Source of the DNA: Desulfatibacillum aliphaticivorans DSM 15576
Lineage (GTDB): Bacteria; Desulfobacterota; Desulfobacteria; Desulfobacterales; Desulfatibacillaceae
Direction: 5' to 3'
DNA length: 64,000 nucleotides
Assembly: GCF_000429905.1 (NCBI RefSeq)
Contig: NZ_AUCT01000020.1
Span: 1 to 64,000 of the forward strand
Below, in pieces: positions 1 through 8,523 of the stretch (the first letter of the stretch is position 1; every line of letters begins with the position of its first letter). Below the pieces are notes generated by a model. The model made no database searches and had not been told where the DNA came from. It saw nothing but the letters and a program-made list of their open reading frames with translations. The position numbers and the translations under genes are program-made.

Positions 1-822
1 TCCCCGTTGCACCTTTTTGCCGCTGGAATGCTCCGACGGCGTCAGTCCCATATAAGCCCACAGATCCCGGGGCTTTCGAAAACGCTTCATATCCCCCAAC
101 TCCGCCGCCAGCATCACCGCTATCCGATCCGATACGCCTTTAAAACCCCGGTATATCTCCACAAGATGGGCCGACTCCCATTGGGCGGCATGGGTTTGAA
201 TCGCCTCTTCGATTTGCTCCACTCTCCTCTGGCGCTCAATAGCTGTCTCCAAATACTCTATCTTGGTCGTCTCAAGATAGCCGTCCCCCATGTTCAGATC
301 CCGGACCCATTGCGCGTAGGCCCCGGACCACCGCGTCTTCATGGGATAAACATATCCATGGCGGAGCAGGAAAGCCTTGAGCCGTTGCTTGACGCGCTTG
401 GCATCATCCACCGCGTCTTCCCGGCAACGCACCATGTCCCGCATGGACTCGTTTATTTCGGAAGGGACGTGCACCTCCGTCAAATCTCCGGAACGATGCA
501 GCCTGGCCAGATTCCGGGCGTCCCGAGAGTCCGTCTTAATACGATCTCCGGACTTTTTGGGAATCAGGGACGGCGCCGCTACCATGCAGGGAAATCCTTT
601 GGACCGGATGTAACGGGCCAGCCAGTATCCGCATGGCCCCGCCTCATACACGAACCGAAGATCTCTCCCTTGGGAAGACAGCTTACGCAGCATTTTATCC
701 ACCACCGCCGTGTTGTTAGACCATGTTCCAAACATGTCAACCTCTCCGCTTGCCCCTTCCGCCGTTGCTGCGACGATGCTTTCTTTGTGGACATCCATTC
801 CGACATACAGTACCTTGTTCAT
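1..822 (-). CDS. IS110-family transposase, 3' end outside window
   Basis: Transposase of an IS110/IS116/IS902-type insertion sequence, which recombines DNA with a RuvC-like DEDD domain and a C-terminal Transposase_20 domain. Reading from the ATG at 822 the frame stays open to base 1 (274 codons). Visible family marks are the N-terminal YVGMDVHKE (first Asp), FVYEAGPCGYWLAR (Glu), KTDSRDARNLARL (Asp pair) and, near the window edge, WAYMGLTPSEHSSGKK, the typical C-terminal motif that includes the catalytic Ser region. The gene is cut by the window end, so intactness of the last part cannot be judged. The start is supported by AAGGAGGGGTC just upstream. Elements of this family have no long terminal inverted repeats, so the ends cannot be placed from this copy alone. 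Confidence 0.92.
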   Translation of the reverse strand, partial: MNKVLYVGMDVHKESIVAATAEGASGEVDMFGTWSNNTAVVDKMLRKLSSQGRDLRFVYEAGPCGYWLARYIRSKGFPCMVAAPSLIPKKSGDRIKTDSRDARNLARLHRSGDLTEVHVPSEINESMRDMVRCREDAVDDAKRVKQRLKAFLLRHGYVYPMKTRWSGAYAQWVRDLNMGDGYLETTKIEYLETAIERQRRVEQIEEAIQTHAAQWESAHLVEIYRGFKGVSDRIAVMLAAELGDMKRFRKPRDLWAYMGLTPSEHSSGKKVQRG

Positions 823-1302
823 GACCCCTCCTTGATGTGGCTCTGAGTGATTGAAAACTACACGCTTCCAATTACTTAACCCACGGTTTCAAGGAGCGGG
901 TCAACCCCATTGGCCTGAATCGCCGCCCGTATTACCCATAATATCTACGATGTCGGAGCGCCCAGGGATGAGGAATGTTTGACGGCCGTATTTTTATTCG
1001 AATGGAGGATGAGGCGGAGGTATGCACTCCCACGTGCAACATGGGATCGAGAATAAAGGATGCCGTTTGAGGCGTCATGGGGACGAAAGACATTTTTGGC
1101 GTTGGGAAAGAGATTTGGTCGCGCCTTTTGTGCTTTGCACCCAGGCAGCAAACTGCGCTGCCTGGGCCACCCAAAGAATAAGGTTGCCGCTTCGCGTCGT
1201 TTTTTGGATAGGTGCGGCAACCTGCGCTGCCTGGGGCGCCCAAAAAACGGCGTCGTGAACAAGCTTCCCCACCTATAAAACATCCATGCATTAAGGACCG
1301 GT
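823..1302. other. Gene-free stretch: IS110 end and hairpin repeats
   Basis: No convincing gene. The part next to the transposase start (about 823-1000) should contain the non-coding end of the IS110 element; in the IS110 group this end carries the bridge RNA, but I cannot fold it reliably here. The part from about 1120 to 1250 holds one full and one half copy of the CCCAGGCA hairpin repeat also found at 3.6 kb and 21 kb. Several short open frames on both strands here are made by the repeats and lack ribosome binding sites. Confidence 0.6.
1140..1166. repeat. CCCAGGCA hairpin repeat, copy 1
   Basis: Perfect inverted repeat CCCAGGCAGC / GCTGCCTGGG with a 7-base loop, followed by the family tail CACCCAAA. 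The same core is found at 21362-21388, and close variants occur at 3636-3662, 21083-21109 and 21486-21512. A half copy (GCTGCCTGGGGCGCCCAAAA) lies 60 bases downstream at about 1224-1245. Confidence 0.8.
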
Positions 1303-1593
1303 TCAAGTCAGAACATCATAGATGAGTTCAAGCGTTTCCTGCGCTTTGTCAAAAATTTTCTCAGCCTCGTGTTCAGGATAAAGATAAGCGCAGCCTTCCA
1401 TGTGAGGAACAGTATCAACAAGCCATACGGCCCAGGATTTAGGAATGCTATCCTCATCAGACAATCGAGCCTTGAGGCTTCCAAGGACGTCGCACATGGC
1501 CGAATACTTGTCGGCGTCTAACCCCTTGCCCATTCTTAAAGGGAGAAGGAAATCCAAGACGGTTTTTTCCAGTTCCTTTTCCACTTGGCGCAA
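1303..1593 (-). CDS. Small hypothetical protein (96 aa)
   Basis: I do not recognise the family. The 96-residue product is mostly charged and helical in character, has no signal peptide or membrane segment, and contains MRQVEKELEKTVLDFLLP at the N-terminus and a Trp-rich middle (KSWAVWLVDTVPH). It begins 17 bases after the ilvD stop on the same strand, so it could be co-transcribed with ilvD. The ATG at 1593 lies in a reasonable context but the upstream Shine-Dalgarno match is weak. The size and acidic character would fit a small cytosolic accessory or immunity-like protein, but nothing in the sequence decides this. Confidence 0.6.
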   Translation of the reverse strand: MRQVEKELEKTVLDFLLPLRMGKGLDADKYSAMCDVLGSLKARLSDEDSIPKSWAVWLVDTVPHMEGCAYLYPEHEAEKIFDKAQETLELIYDVLT

Positions 1594-1610
1594 TTCCCAT
1601 ATCTCAGATA

Positions 1611-3254
1611 TTAATCCAACACCGCGCCTTTGGCGGCGGAGGACACCAGCTTGACGTACCGGCGCATGTATCCCGGCGGGATTTCCCTTTGCACGGGCTT
1701 CCAGTTGGCGCGCCTTTTTTCAAGCTCTTCCTTGGAGACAAGAAGATCCAGCTTGCGGGCCGGAATATCTATGGATATTTCATCCCCATTTTCCACCATG
1801 GCTATAGGGCCTCCCGCCGCTGCTTCCGGCGATACATGTCCGATGCACGGGCCTGACGTGGCGCCGGAAAAGCGCCCGTCCGTGATGAGCGCCACCTGCT
1901 TGTATCCGGCCATGTCCAAGCCCATGGTGACGGCCAGGGTTTCGGGCATGCCCGGCCCTCCCTTGGGGCCCTCGTTGCGGATGACCACCACGTCCCCTTC
2001 CCGGATCGTTTCTTCGCGCACGGCTTTCAGGGCGTCGTGCTCGGACTCGAAGACCCGGGCCTTGCCGGTGAACACCCGCATGGATTCGATGACGGCGGAT
2101 TGTTTGATCACCGATCCTTCGGGCGCCAGGGAGCCGAAAAGGGCCGCCGTGCCGCCTTCCGCCAGATAGGGGTTGTCCTTGGGCCGGATGACCGCGGCGT
2201 CCTTGACCGTAGCAAAGGCCAGGACGTCTTTCAAGGGGCCGCCGGCAACGGTCATGGCCTCCGTATTCAGATCCTCTTCCAGCATTTTCATGACGCCCTG
2301 AACCCCTCCTGCCATGTGCAGATCGATGATTCCATGGGGGCCGTTGGGGGCGATGCTGGTGAGGGTGGGGATTTTCGCGCTGTATTCGTTAAAGGTTTCC
2401 AGGGGAAGCTCCAACTCCATAGCCCGGGCCAGGGCGGGCAGATGCAGGGTGGAGTTGGTGGAGCCGCCGATGGCCAAATCCACCATCACGGCGTTCAACA
2501 GGGATTTTTGGTTCAGCACCTGCCGGGCGTTGACGCCTTCCTCCACCAGGGAGACGATGCGCATGCCGGTTTTTCGGGCGAAGGTCAGTTTTTCGGACAA
2601 AAAGGCCGGGACGTTGGAAGAGCCGGGCAGGGTCATGCCCAGAGCCTCGGCGATGCACTGGAAGGTGTTGGCCGTGCCCATGACTTCGCACGAGCCGCAG
2701 GTGGCGGCCGTGGCGCAGGACATCTTGGCTTCCAGGCCGTCGTAGGACTGATGGTTGACGCTGCCGTTCATTTGAGGCGTGTGGCGGATGCTCCAGGAGT
2801 TGGGGCCGCCGGTCAGAAAAATTGAAGGCAAGTCCAGCCTAGCCGCGGCCATGAGCATGCCGGGGATGATTTTGTCGCACCCGGCGATGAAAACAATGCC
2901 GTCGTAACGCATGCTGCGCACATGGGTTTCGATCATGTCCGCGATCAAATCCCTCTGGGCCAGGACATAGCGCATGCCTTCATGGCCCTCGGTGATGCCG
3001 TCGCAGGGCGCGGGCACGTTAAACTCAAAGGGCAGGCCGCCGGCCGCGTGCACCCCTTCCTTGACCCGCAGGGCCAGGTTCTGCAAATGCATGTGACCGG
3101 GATTGATGTCGGTCTGGGAGCTCGCCACGGCGATGAGGGGCTTTTGCCCGGCCTCCTCCATGTCGGTTCCGGTGCCCTGGAAGATGGTTTTACGAACAAT
3201 GCTGATGGGAAAGTCGCTGTCATCGAAAATGGAATGGCTTTGGGGCTTTTTCAT
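1611..3254 (-). CDS. ilvD: Dihydroxy-acid dehydratase (IlvD/Edd family)
   Basis: Likely converts 2,3-dihydroxy-isovalerate and 2,3-dihydroxy-3-methylvalerate to the 2-keto acids of valine and isoleucine synthesis, in the cytosol, using an Fe-S cluster and Mg2+. The 547-residue protein follows the family from end to end: INPGHMHLQNL (about 50-60), PCDGITEGHEGM (82-93), GCDKIIPGMLMA (125-136), CGSCEVMGTAN (186-196), and GRFSGATSGPCIGH near the C-terminus. Cys126 and Cys186/189 are the expected cluster region. Related sugar-acid dehydratases (Edd) share these motifs, so the substrate is inferred. The ATG at 3254 has a very good AGGAGGTCCGCC leader. No other branched-chain amino acid gene is adjacent. 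Confidence 0.85.
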   Translation of the reverse strand: MKKPQSHSIFDDSDFPISIVRKTIFQGTGTDMEEAGQKPLIAVASSQTDINPGHMHLQNLALRVKEGVHAAGGLPFEFNVPAPCDGITEGHEGMRYVLAQRDLIADMIETHVRSMRYDGIVFIAGCDKIIPGMLMAAARLDLPSIFLTGGPNSWSIRHTPQMNGSVNHQSYDGLEAKMSCATAATCGSCEVMGTANTFQCIAEALGMTLPGSSNVPAFLSEKLTFARKTGMRIVSLVEEGVNARQVLNQKSLLNAVMVDLAIGGSTNSTLHLPALARAMELELPLETFNEYSAKIPTLTSIAPNGPHGIIDLHMAGGVQGVMKMLEEDLNTEAMTVAGGPLKDVLAFATVKDAAVIRPKDNPYLAEGGTAALFGSLAPEGSVIKQSAVIESMRVFTGKARVFESEHDALKAVREETIREGDVVVIRNEGPKGGPGMPETLAVTMGLDMAGYKQVALITDGRFSGATSGPCIGHVSPEAAAGGPIAMVENGDEISIDIPARKLDLLVSKEELEKRRANWKPVQREIPPGYMRRYVKLVSSAAKGAVLD

Positions 3255-3460
3255 GGCGGACCTCCTGATTTATGTTATTGGCGTCAAATATATCGTTGAG
3301 TCCTATGCTGATAAAGCCGCCGCTGCTAATAATTTATAATGACAGGCGGCCGCAGCAGAGCAGTACCGCGCCGGGCGCGGAGGGCGCTTGGTTCGACCTG
3401 GATGTAATCAAATATTCACAAAGTTGGATGAACTGACGCCCTTTCCAACGCCAACGCCTC

Positions 3461-3510
3461 GTTCCCATGCTTTGCGTGGGAATGCATACATAAGCATCTG
3501 AAATCAATTA
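3461..3510. repeat. GTTCCCATGC repeat, copy 1
   Basis: Fifty-base unit beginning GTTCCCATGCTTTGCGTGGG (itself an imperfect hairpin, TTCCCATGC/GCGTGGGAA) and ending AAGCATCTGAAATCAATTA. Near copies are at 20997-21046 and 21190-21239. Each copy lies about 10 to 15 bases after a CCCTTTCC-like stretch, so the repeated unit is probably longer than the conserved 50 bases. Confidence 0.75.
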
Positions 3511-3610
3511 GACTTCAAAGGAAGAAAACCCTTCCGAAATCCACGAGGCGCCTTTGTCGAACAACGCCATCCGCCCGCCGACCAACCCTGGTCTCGACAA
3601 TCTTCCCCAG

Positions 3611-3677
3611 GCCGCGCCTTTTGTTGCTAAGGCAACCCAGGCAATACATTACATTGCCTGGGCCACCCGAAAAAACG
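3611..3677. repeat. CCCAGGCA hairpin repeat, extended copy 2
   Basis: A 67-base unit with GCCGCGCCTTTTGTTGCTAA on the left, then the perfect hairpin CCCAGGCAAT/ATTGCCTGGG (3636-3662, loop ACATTAC), then a CCACCCGAAAAAA tail. It differs from 21461-21527 at only about four positions, although the two are 18 kb apart. Confidence 0.82.
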
Positions 3678-3843
3678 GGCGGGGCAAGCCCCGCGCCCTA
3701 CACCATTGTTGGCCGTCCCCGTTATCCCGCGCCGTGGATGGCGCCAACGTCTTTCCGGCAATGTAGTGCAGGCCCCCGTGTCTGCCATGGGCGCCCACCG
3801 GGGCCGCCGCTGCATGGTTATGGAATCACCCTACAGGCCGCAA

Positions 3844-4713
3844 TCAGGCAAACACGTCAATCCATTCCAGCCAGGGCATTTTTTCCTCGGGCGGGCCGCC
3901 CTCTTTTTTCAGCTTATGGGTCAGATGGGCCAGGACCGTGTCCACCTGCCTGAGGTATCGCCATTTTTCGTCCAGGGACAGGCAAAAATCGTCCCAATGG
4001 GTCCAGTAGATCTGCTTGGGATTCACGTATCCGGCGGTTTCCGCGTACCATTTGTCCCAGTAATCGGCCTTGTGGAGATCCAGCCCGCCTACGCCCAAAA
4101 AGGCCACGTCCGCCTCGCATCCTTTTAAGGAGCCTTCCACCCAGTTGGCGCTGCCCTGGTTGAAAAAGGTTCCGGCCGGATGGGTGAAATGCAGGGCGTG
4201 CACCTGGCCTTCGGCCCAGGCGCTGCTTCTGGCCGGCGGCCGCAGGGGCGCCGTGATTTTTCGTCCCGGCCTTAAGAGCAAACGCAGGATAAAGGGAAAG
4301 GCCAGATGAATTCCCGGGATGAACCGGACTGAAAAATCGCCGATCTCCACGGGCTTTTTGGGGTCCACCACGCAGATCTGGCTTTCGGGCAGCCCCCCGC
4401 CCCGGCAGACGTTGGCCACGGACTCGCACCCGTAAACCACGGCGCCGGTGGCTTTGGCCACGTGGGCCAGGTCCAGGGCGTGATCAAAATGGGCGTGTGT
4501 GATCAGGATAGCGTCGGCTTGATCCACCTGGGCGTCGTTCAGGGCCTTTTCTATACGCTTTGGATTGGGCTGGATTTTCTTCAGAAAAACGGTTTTGGCG
4601 TCCACCCGGGTGAAATACGGGTCCACCAGGATGGTGGATTTACCATCCTTGAGAACAAGGCAATTGGTTCCGCGAAAACTGGCCTTAACCTGGGGCTTTT
4701 CAATGTCAGACAT
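3844..4713 (-). CDS. MBL-fold metallo-hydrolase
   Basis: Metallo-beta-lactamase-fold hydrolase of the UlaG/lactonase-like type, probably cytosolic; the substrate is unknown. The zinc motif THAHFDHALD is at about residues 76-85 and a later His/Asp pair (GSANWVEG then VGGLDLH) fits the second half of the site. There is no signal peptide. The gene start at 4713 overlaps the end of the RND exporter gene by 8 bases, so the two are translationally coupled, suggesting that hydrolase and exporter act on a common, possibly lipid-like, compound; that link is inference. Length 289 residues is normal for the family. Confidence 0.85.
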   Translation of the reverse strand: MSDIEKPQVKASFRGTNCLVLKDGKSTILVDPYFTRVDAKTVFLKKIQPNPKRIEKALNDAQVDQADAILITHAHFDHALDLAHVAKATGAVVYGCESVANVCRGGGLPESQICVVDPKKPVEIGDFSVRFIPGIHLAFPFILRLLLRPGRKITAPLRPPARSSAWAEGQVHALHFTHPAGTFFNQGSANWVEGSLKGCEADVAFLGVGGLDLHKADYWDKWYAETAGYVNPKQIYWTHWDDFCLSLDEKWRYLRQVDTVLAHLTHKLKKEGGPPEEKMPWLEWIDVFA

Positions 4714-7231
4714 GGGTTTCCTCGCTTTCTTGAAGGGCGAGCCTCGCCTGATGCTCTTTGCGGGTTAAGAGAACCATCAGGGCGGGCGCCAGGACAAAAT
4801 CCGCCAGCAAGGCCAGCAGGATGATCATTGCCGTGAAAATGCCGAACTGGATGGATGTGCTCAAACTGGCCGCCAAAAGCACCAAAAAGCCGGAGCACAA
4901 GACAAGAGACGTGATGAGCAAGGCCCGGCCGGTTCCCAGCAAGGTGCACCGCACCGCCTTTTCCGGGTCCATCCCGCTGTCGAAATATCGCCTGAAGTTA
5001 TACATGAAGTGCATGGTGTCGTCCACCACAAGGCCTATGGCGATGCTTCCGATCATGAGCGTGTTGAGGTTGAGCATCACCCCGGAGTGGGCGATCACGC
5101 CCATCACCAGCACAATGGGCAGCAGGTTGGGGAACATGGAAACCACCCCGGTTTTGACGTGCCCCACCAGCCAAATCATCATGAAGGTGATAACCACAAA
5201 GGCGATGGCGTAGCTTTTGGTCATGCTTCGCAAGGCGGCCGGGATGGTCTTTGCCATGAGCGCTGTCTCGCCCGTAACCGTTAATTGGACGGAATCCTCG
5301 TCAAAGACCTCGTGGTATACGCGCCAGATTTCCTGAATAAAGGCCTCATAAACCACCGAGTCCTCCCACGGCGCCTTAAAAGTGACCCTGGCCTTGGAAA
5401 AGCGTGTATCCGTGACTTTTTCCAGGTCGTCCGCTCCGCTGTTTTCAAACAACAACAACTCCTGGGCGATGGCCTGCCGGGAATCGGGAATGGAATAATA
5501 GGCCGGATCGTTTTCGTGCAAAGCCTGATTGATCTCCCGCACCACGTCCAGGATGGAGATGATCTTGCCCACGTGCAGGCCCTTTAGCTCAAAAGGCTCC
5601 ATACGCCGGCAAAAGGCCTGGAGCTTGTCCATGTTTACGGGTTCGTACAAGGCTTCGGCTTGACCAAAGTCCACCACGGCTTCCAGGGTCAACACGCCGT
5701 CCAGGCGCTGGTCCAGGTCCAGAATGTGATGCTTCGCCTCCGTGCTGTCAGGCAGGTACTCCACAATGTTGTCCGAAAATACCAGGTCATGGAGAAAACT
5801 GGCTGAAACCGCCATCAAAGCCATGCTTACGATGACGACGAGCCAGGGTCGAGCCGTGGAGATTTTAGCGAAAAAGAGCAAAAAACGGTCCATGAGCATG
5901 GTCTGGCGGCTCTGGGCTTTGGCCGCACGAATAGGAAAAACGGCCAGCATGGCCGGCAGCATGGTCAGGGTGAAGGTCAGGGCCAGCATCACGCCGATGG
6001 CTGCAAAGACGCCCAGTTCCGCCAGGGCCGTGAGTTCGGCCATGGAAAAGGACAGCAGTCCGGCTGCGGTGGTCATGCTGGTCATGACAATGGCAAGGCC
6101 CGAATGGCCCAGGGAGTAAGCGATGGCGTCCTCCTGGCTGGCCCCCTCGTTCAGCCTGCGGTAGAAAATCGCCAGGATGTGCACCGAATCGGCCACGCCC
6201 ACGGCCACCAGAAACGCCGGGATGATGGACGCCGTCAGTTTGAACGGAACCCCGAAAACAGGAAACAAGCCCATGGTGCAGACCAAAGCGGCCCACACGA
6301 TGAAGGAGGGATAAAACACCCCGGAAACCCGTCTAAAAATCAGCACCAGAAAGAGCATGCTGGACATCATGGCCAGCATCATGCACAACCGGGTGTCGTC
6401 CATGACCGCCTTGTTGAAAACAACCGCAATGGCAGGCCCGCCCGAATAGACCAGGTCGAAATCCCTGGTTTCATGCCGGGCGACGATCTCCTTGACCGCC
6501 TTATCCACTTGCAGGTTTTCTTCGTTGGAAAAATAACGCAGTTCAGGCTTTTCCCCGGACTCCTGCGCCGCCCCGGAGTCAAACGCATCAAAGGCGTCTT
6601 CCGAATCCGCGGAAAAGCCCTCGTCAAAAACATCGAAGGCGTCGTCGCCCTTGGCGGCGCCTTCCGCCACCACCGCTTCCGTCTCGATGACGATGGCGGC
6701 GGTTTTCAAATCCCTGGATATCACATGATTGATGTACAGAGGATTTTGCTGGACCCGCTTTTTCAAGGCCGCGAAATCCCCGGGGCTTTCCGGCCATTCC
6801 TCGGTCAGATCCTCCACGATTAACTCATCGGCCTCTCCCCGGGTGTTGCGAACGTTGATGAGGCTCGTAACCTCCTTGACGTAGGGAACGTTTTCCTCCA
6901 AATCCTCGGTGAGGCTGCGGAGCTTTTCAAAAAATTCCGGGGAAAACACCTCCCCGCCCCGGGCGCCGATGATCACCACTTCGGAGCGCCCGAACTGATC
7001 CCGAAACTCGTTAAAGTCCATCCGGTCCGGATCGTTTTTATGCAGCAGGGCTTCGGCCGATGTGTCTACGGTGATGCGCGGGATCTGCAAGGCCAACAAG
7101 GCGATAAAAGCAAAAATGACCGCCAGGGTCATTTTTGCGTGTTTATAAAAAAAATGCCCGCTTTGCTCAAAAGCCCGTTCAATGCGCGCCTTTGCGTTCG
7201 CCATGAATTCTCTTTTCTGTATTTTCTCCAC
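4706..7231 (-). CDS. RND-superfamily exporter (MMPL type)
   Basis: Inner-membrane proton-driven exporter of the RND/MMPL group, 841 residues. It has the expected two halves: membrane helix near 34-52, a periplasmic loop, a cluster of helices at about 270-440 (containing GVADSVHILAIFYRRLNEG), a second periplasmic loop, and a second cluster at about 660-830 (containing GLVVDDTMHFMYNFRR). The Asp-containing fourth helices in both halves fit proton relay residues. A low-complexity acidic insertion (about residues 195-225, with repeated DAFD) lies in the first periplasmic loop and is not typical. Relatives export hopanoids, lipids or hydrophobic compounds. It overlaps the hydrolase gene downstream. 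Confidence 0.9.
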   Translation of the reverse strand: MEKIQKREFMANAKARIERAFEQSGHFFYKHAKMTLAVIFAFIALLALQIPRITVDTSAEALLHKNDPDRMDFNEFRDQFGRSEVVIIGARGGEVFSPEFFEKLRSLTEDLEENVPYVKEVTSLINVRNTRGEADELIVEDLTEEWPESPGDFAALKKRVQQNPLYINHVISRDLKTAAIVIETEAVVAEGAAKGDDAFDVFDEGFSADSEDAFDAFDSGAAQESGEKPELRYFSNEENLQVDKAVKEIVARHETRDFDLVYSGGPAIAVVFNKAVMDDTRLCMMLAMMSSMLFLVLIFRRVSGVFYPSFIVWAALVCTMGLFPVFGVPFKLTASIIPAFLVAVGVADSVHILAIFYRRLNEGASQEDAIAYSLGHSGLAIVMTSMTTAAGLLSFSMAELTALAELGVFAAIGVMLALTFTLTMLPAMLAVFPIRAAKAQSRQTMLMDRFLLFFAKISTARPWLVVIVSMALMAVSASFLHDLVFSDNIVEYLPDSTEAKHHILDLDQRLDGVLTLEAVVDFGQAEALYEPVNMDKLQAFCRRMEPFELKGLHVGKIISILDVVREINQALHENDPAYYSIPDSRQAIAQELLLFENSGADDLEKVTDTRFSKARVTFKAPWEDSVVYEAFIQEIWRVYHEVFDEDSVQLTVTGETALMAKTIPAALRSMTKSYAIAFVVITFMMIWLVGHVKTGVVSMFPNLLPIVLVMGVIAHSGVMLNLNTLMIGSIAIGLVVDDTMHFMYNFRRYFDSGMDPEKAVRCTLLGTGRALLITSLVLCSGFLVLLAASLSTSIQFGIFTAMIILLALLADFVLAPALMVLLTRKEHQARLALQESEETHV

Positions 7232-7591
7232 CGCTGGTAAAATCCAAGGCCGTTGTTGTTGCGGCGGCGTACGGAGACATTTAGGTTAATGAAAAAATGC
7301 AACGAAAGGTGGAGGAATGTTAACATAAACCCGGCGCTCTAACAAGGAGTTCCAAGACGCTTTGCGTCAAAAATGCGGCCTATGGCATCAGAACCGGTTG
7401 CCCCTCACCAATGAACCTGCAGACGTTTCTTGATAGCGATCATCAGTTTCGGGGGCGCATTATTTGTATTTTTTGATAAATTAACTTTAATATGCCGTCA
7501 AAAAGAGCTATGGTGGGTAATGCACCTGTATTTGCAATGACTATTTCAGCCCGCCGAACTTAAAGATGTTGCATTCAAGAAGGAGAATTAA
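7232..7591. other. Divergent intergenic region, no gene seen
   Basis: This 360-base stretch separates the exporter gene (leftward) from the TM2/pilin fusion gene (rightward) and should hold both promoters. The part 7455-7500 is AT-rich, but I could not find a convincing -35/-10 pair. An AAGGAGAATTAA ribosome binding site sits directly before the ATG at 7592. Confidence 0.5.
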
Positions 7592-8323
7592 ATGGAAACC
7601 GTCGCTGATCTGCCCCCTGCTTTGGACGCCAGGACGTCTATTAGAGGCGCCAAGGAACACTATTGCGAAAATTGCGGAAACCTTATTCCATCCAAATTAC
7701 CAAACTGCCCCCACTGCCATGCTAAGCAAAAATCCGGCTTGGACAAGCCGTCCCTGATTCTTATCACCTTGTTCTTTGGGGTGCTTGGAGGGCACAAGTT
7801 TTATCTGAAAAGATATGGCATGGGAATTTTTTACTTTCTGTTCTCATGGACCGGCCTGACCTTTATCGGCATGATAATTGAGTTAATTATCTATGCAGCA
7901 ACCGACGCGGAAAAGCTCCGGGAAAAGCATCCGGAAGTCAATAACCTGGCCCCGGTCATTGTCATACCTGTGGTCGGCTATGCTGTTTTCATGATAGGCA
8001 TTTTGGCGGCCATCGCCGTTCCAAACTTTATTTCGTATCGGATGAAGGCTTACGACAAGGCGGCGCAAACTGCGGCGCATTCCGCATATTATGCGTCCCA
8101 GGCCTACTTTGCGGAAAAGCCCGAGGGAGCGGCCTCCGTGGACAATCTTATTCAATATGGATATTCACCAACAGCGGGAGTTAAACTCGTAATCGACCCG
8201 AATACTTATGAAGAATTGATGATCAGGGCTTACCATTCCAATGGCAAGACAATGTACACCATAGACGCCTACGGCCAGCAATCGATGATGGAGAAGCCCA
8301 GAGGGTATGCATTGCCGGAATAG
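7592..8323 (+). CDS. Zinc ribbon / TM2 / type IV pilin-core fusion
   Basis: Membrane protein of 243 residues with three recognisable parts. Residues about 26-50 form a zinc ribbon (CENCGN ... CPHCHAKQ). Residues about 54-100 form a TM2 domain, two membrane helices around GVLGGHKFYLKRYGMGIFYF. Residues about 130-243 resemble a type IVa pilin without its leader: GILAAIAVPNFISYR followed by a pilin-like helix and a small globular tail (YDKAAQTAAHSAYYASQAYF). The usual prepilin peptidase site and FTLIE start are absent, so it is unlikely to be processed as a pilin; it probably stays in the inner membrane. The ATG is set by AAGGAGAATTAA. Function unknown; a role near the type IV pilus machinery is a guess. 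Confidence 0.8.
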   Translation: METVADLPPALDARTSIRGAKEHYCENCGNLIPSKLPNCPHCHAKQKSGLDKPSLILITLFFGVLGGHKFYLKRYGMGIFYFLFSWTGLTFIGMIIELIIYAATDAEKLREKHPEVNNLAPVIVIPVVGYAVFMIGILAAIAVPNFISYRMKAYDKAAQTAAHSAYYASQAYFAEKPEGAASVDNLIQYGYSPTAGVKLVIDPNTYEELMIRAYHSNGKTMYTIDAYGQQSMMEKPRGYALPE

Positions 8324-8324
8324 C

Positions 8325-8462
8325 GGAAAAAATCCGGACCTGAACCCCATAAACCATGGCCGCGCGATCCAGGATCGCCGGGCGCGCCTTTCAGGAGCGG
8401 CGAAAGTATATCGGCCCGGCGGCAGGTCCTGATGCACAGCATTTTCAGGCCCGGATTTTTCC
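8325..8462. repeat. Widely spaced inverted repeat between convergent genes
   Basis: Arms at 8325-8344 (GGAAAAAATCCGGACCTGAA) and 8444-8462 (TTCAGGCCCGGATTTTTCC) are complementary apart from one gap and one mismatch, enclosing about 100 bases of GC-rich sequence. The first arm starts two bases after the stop codon of the TM2/pilin gene. It could act as a bidirectional termination structure or be the relic of a small mobile element. Confidence 0.55.
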
Positions 8463-8523
8463 ATTGTGAATAAGGACGATCCCAGGGGCCGGGGAGACGT
8501 GCTTACGGCCCCCCAAGCCGCCC

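Larger units (their letters stand above)
3255..3843. other. Gene-free stretch with two repeat types
   Basis: Between the ilvD start and the end of the metallo-hydrolase gene there is no supported gene. It holds the ilvD leader (3255 to about 3350), one copy of the GTTCCCATGC repeat (3461-3510) and one extended copy of the CCCAGGCA hairpin repeat (3611-3677). Both repeats recur in the 20.6-21.7 kb region. Short open frames here are repeat-derived. Confidence 0.65.

Noticed and set aside
7..846. 279-codon open frame on the plus strand at the window start
   Set aside because: Antisense to the IS110 transposase, which shows the complete set of family motifs.
932..1306. Several overlapping short open frames on both strands
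   Set aside because: They run through the hairpin repeats, overlap each other in different frames and have no ribosome binding sites.
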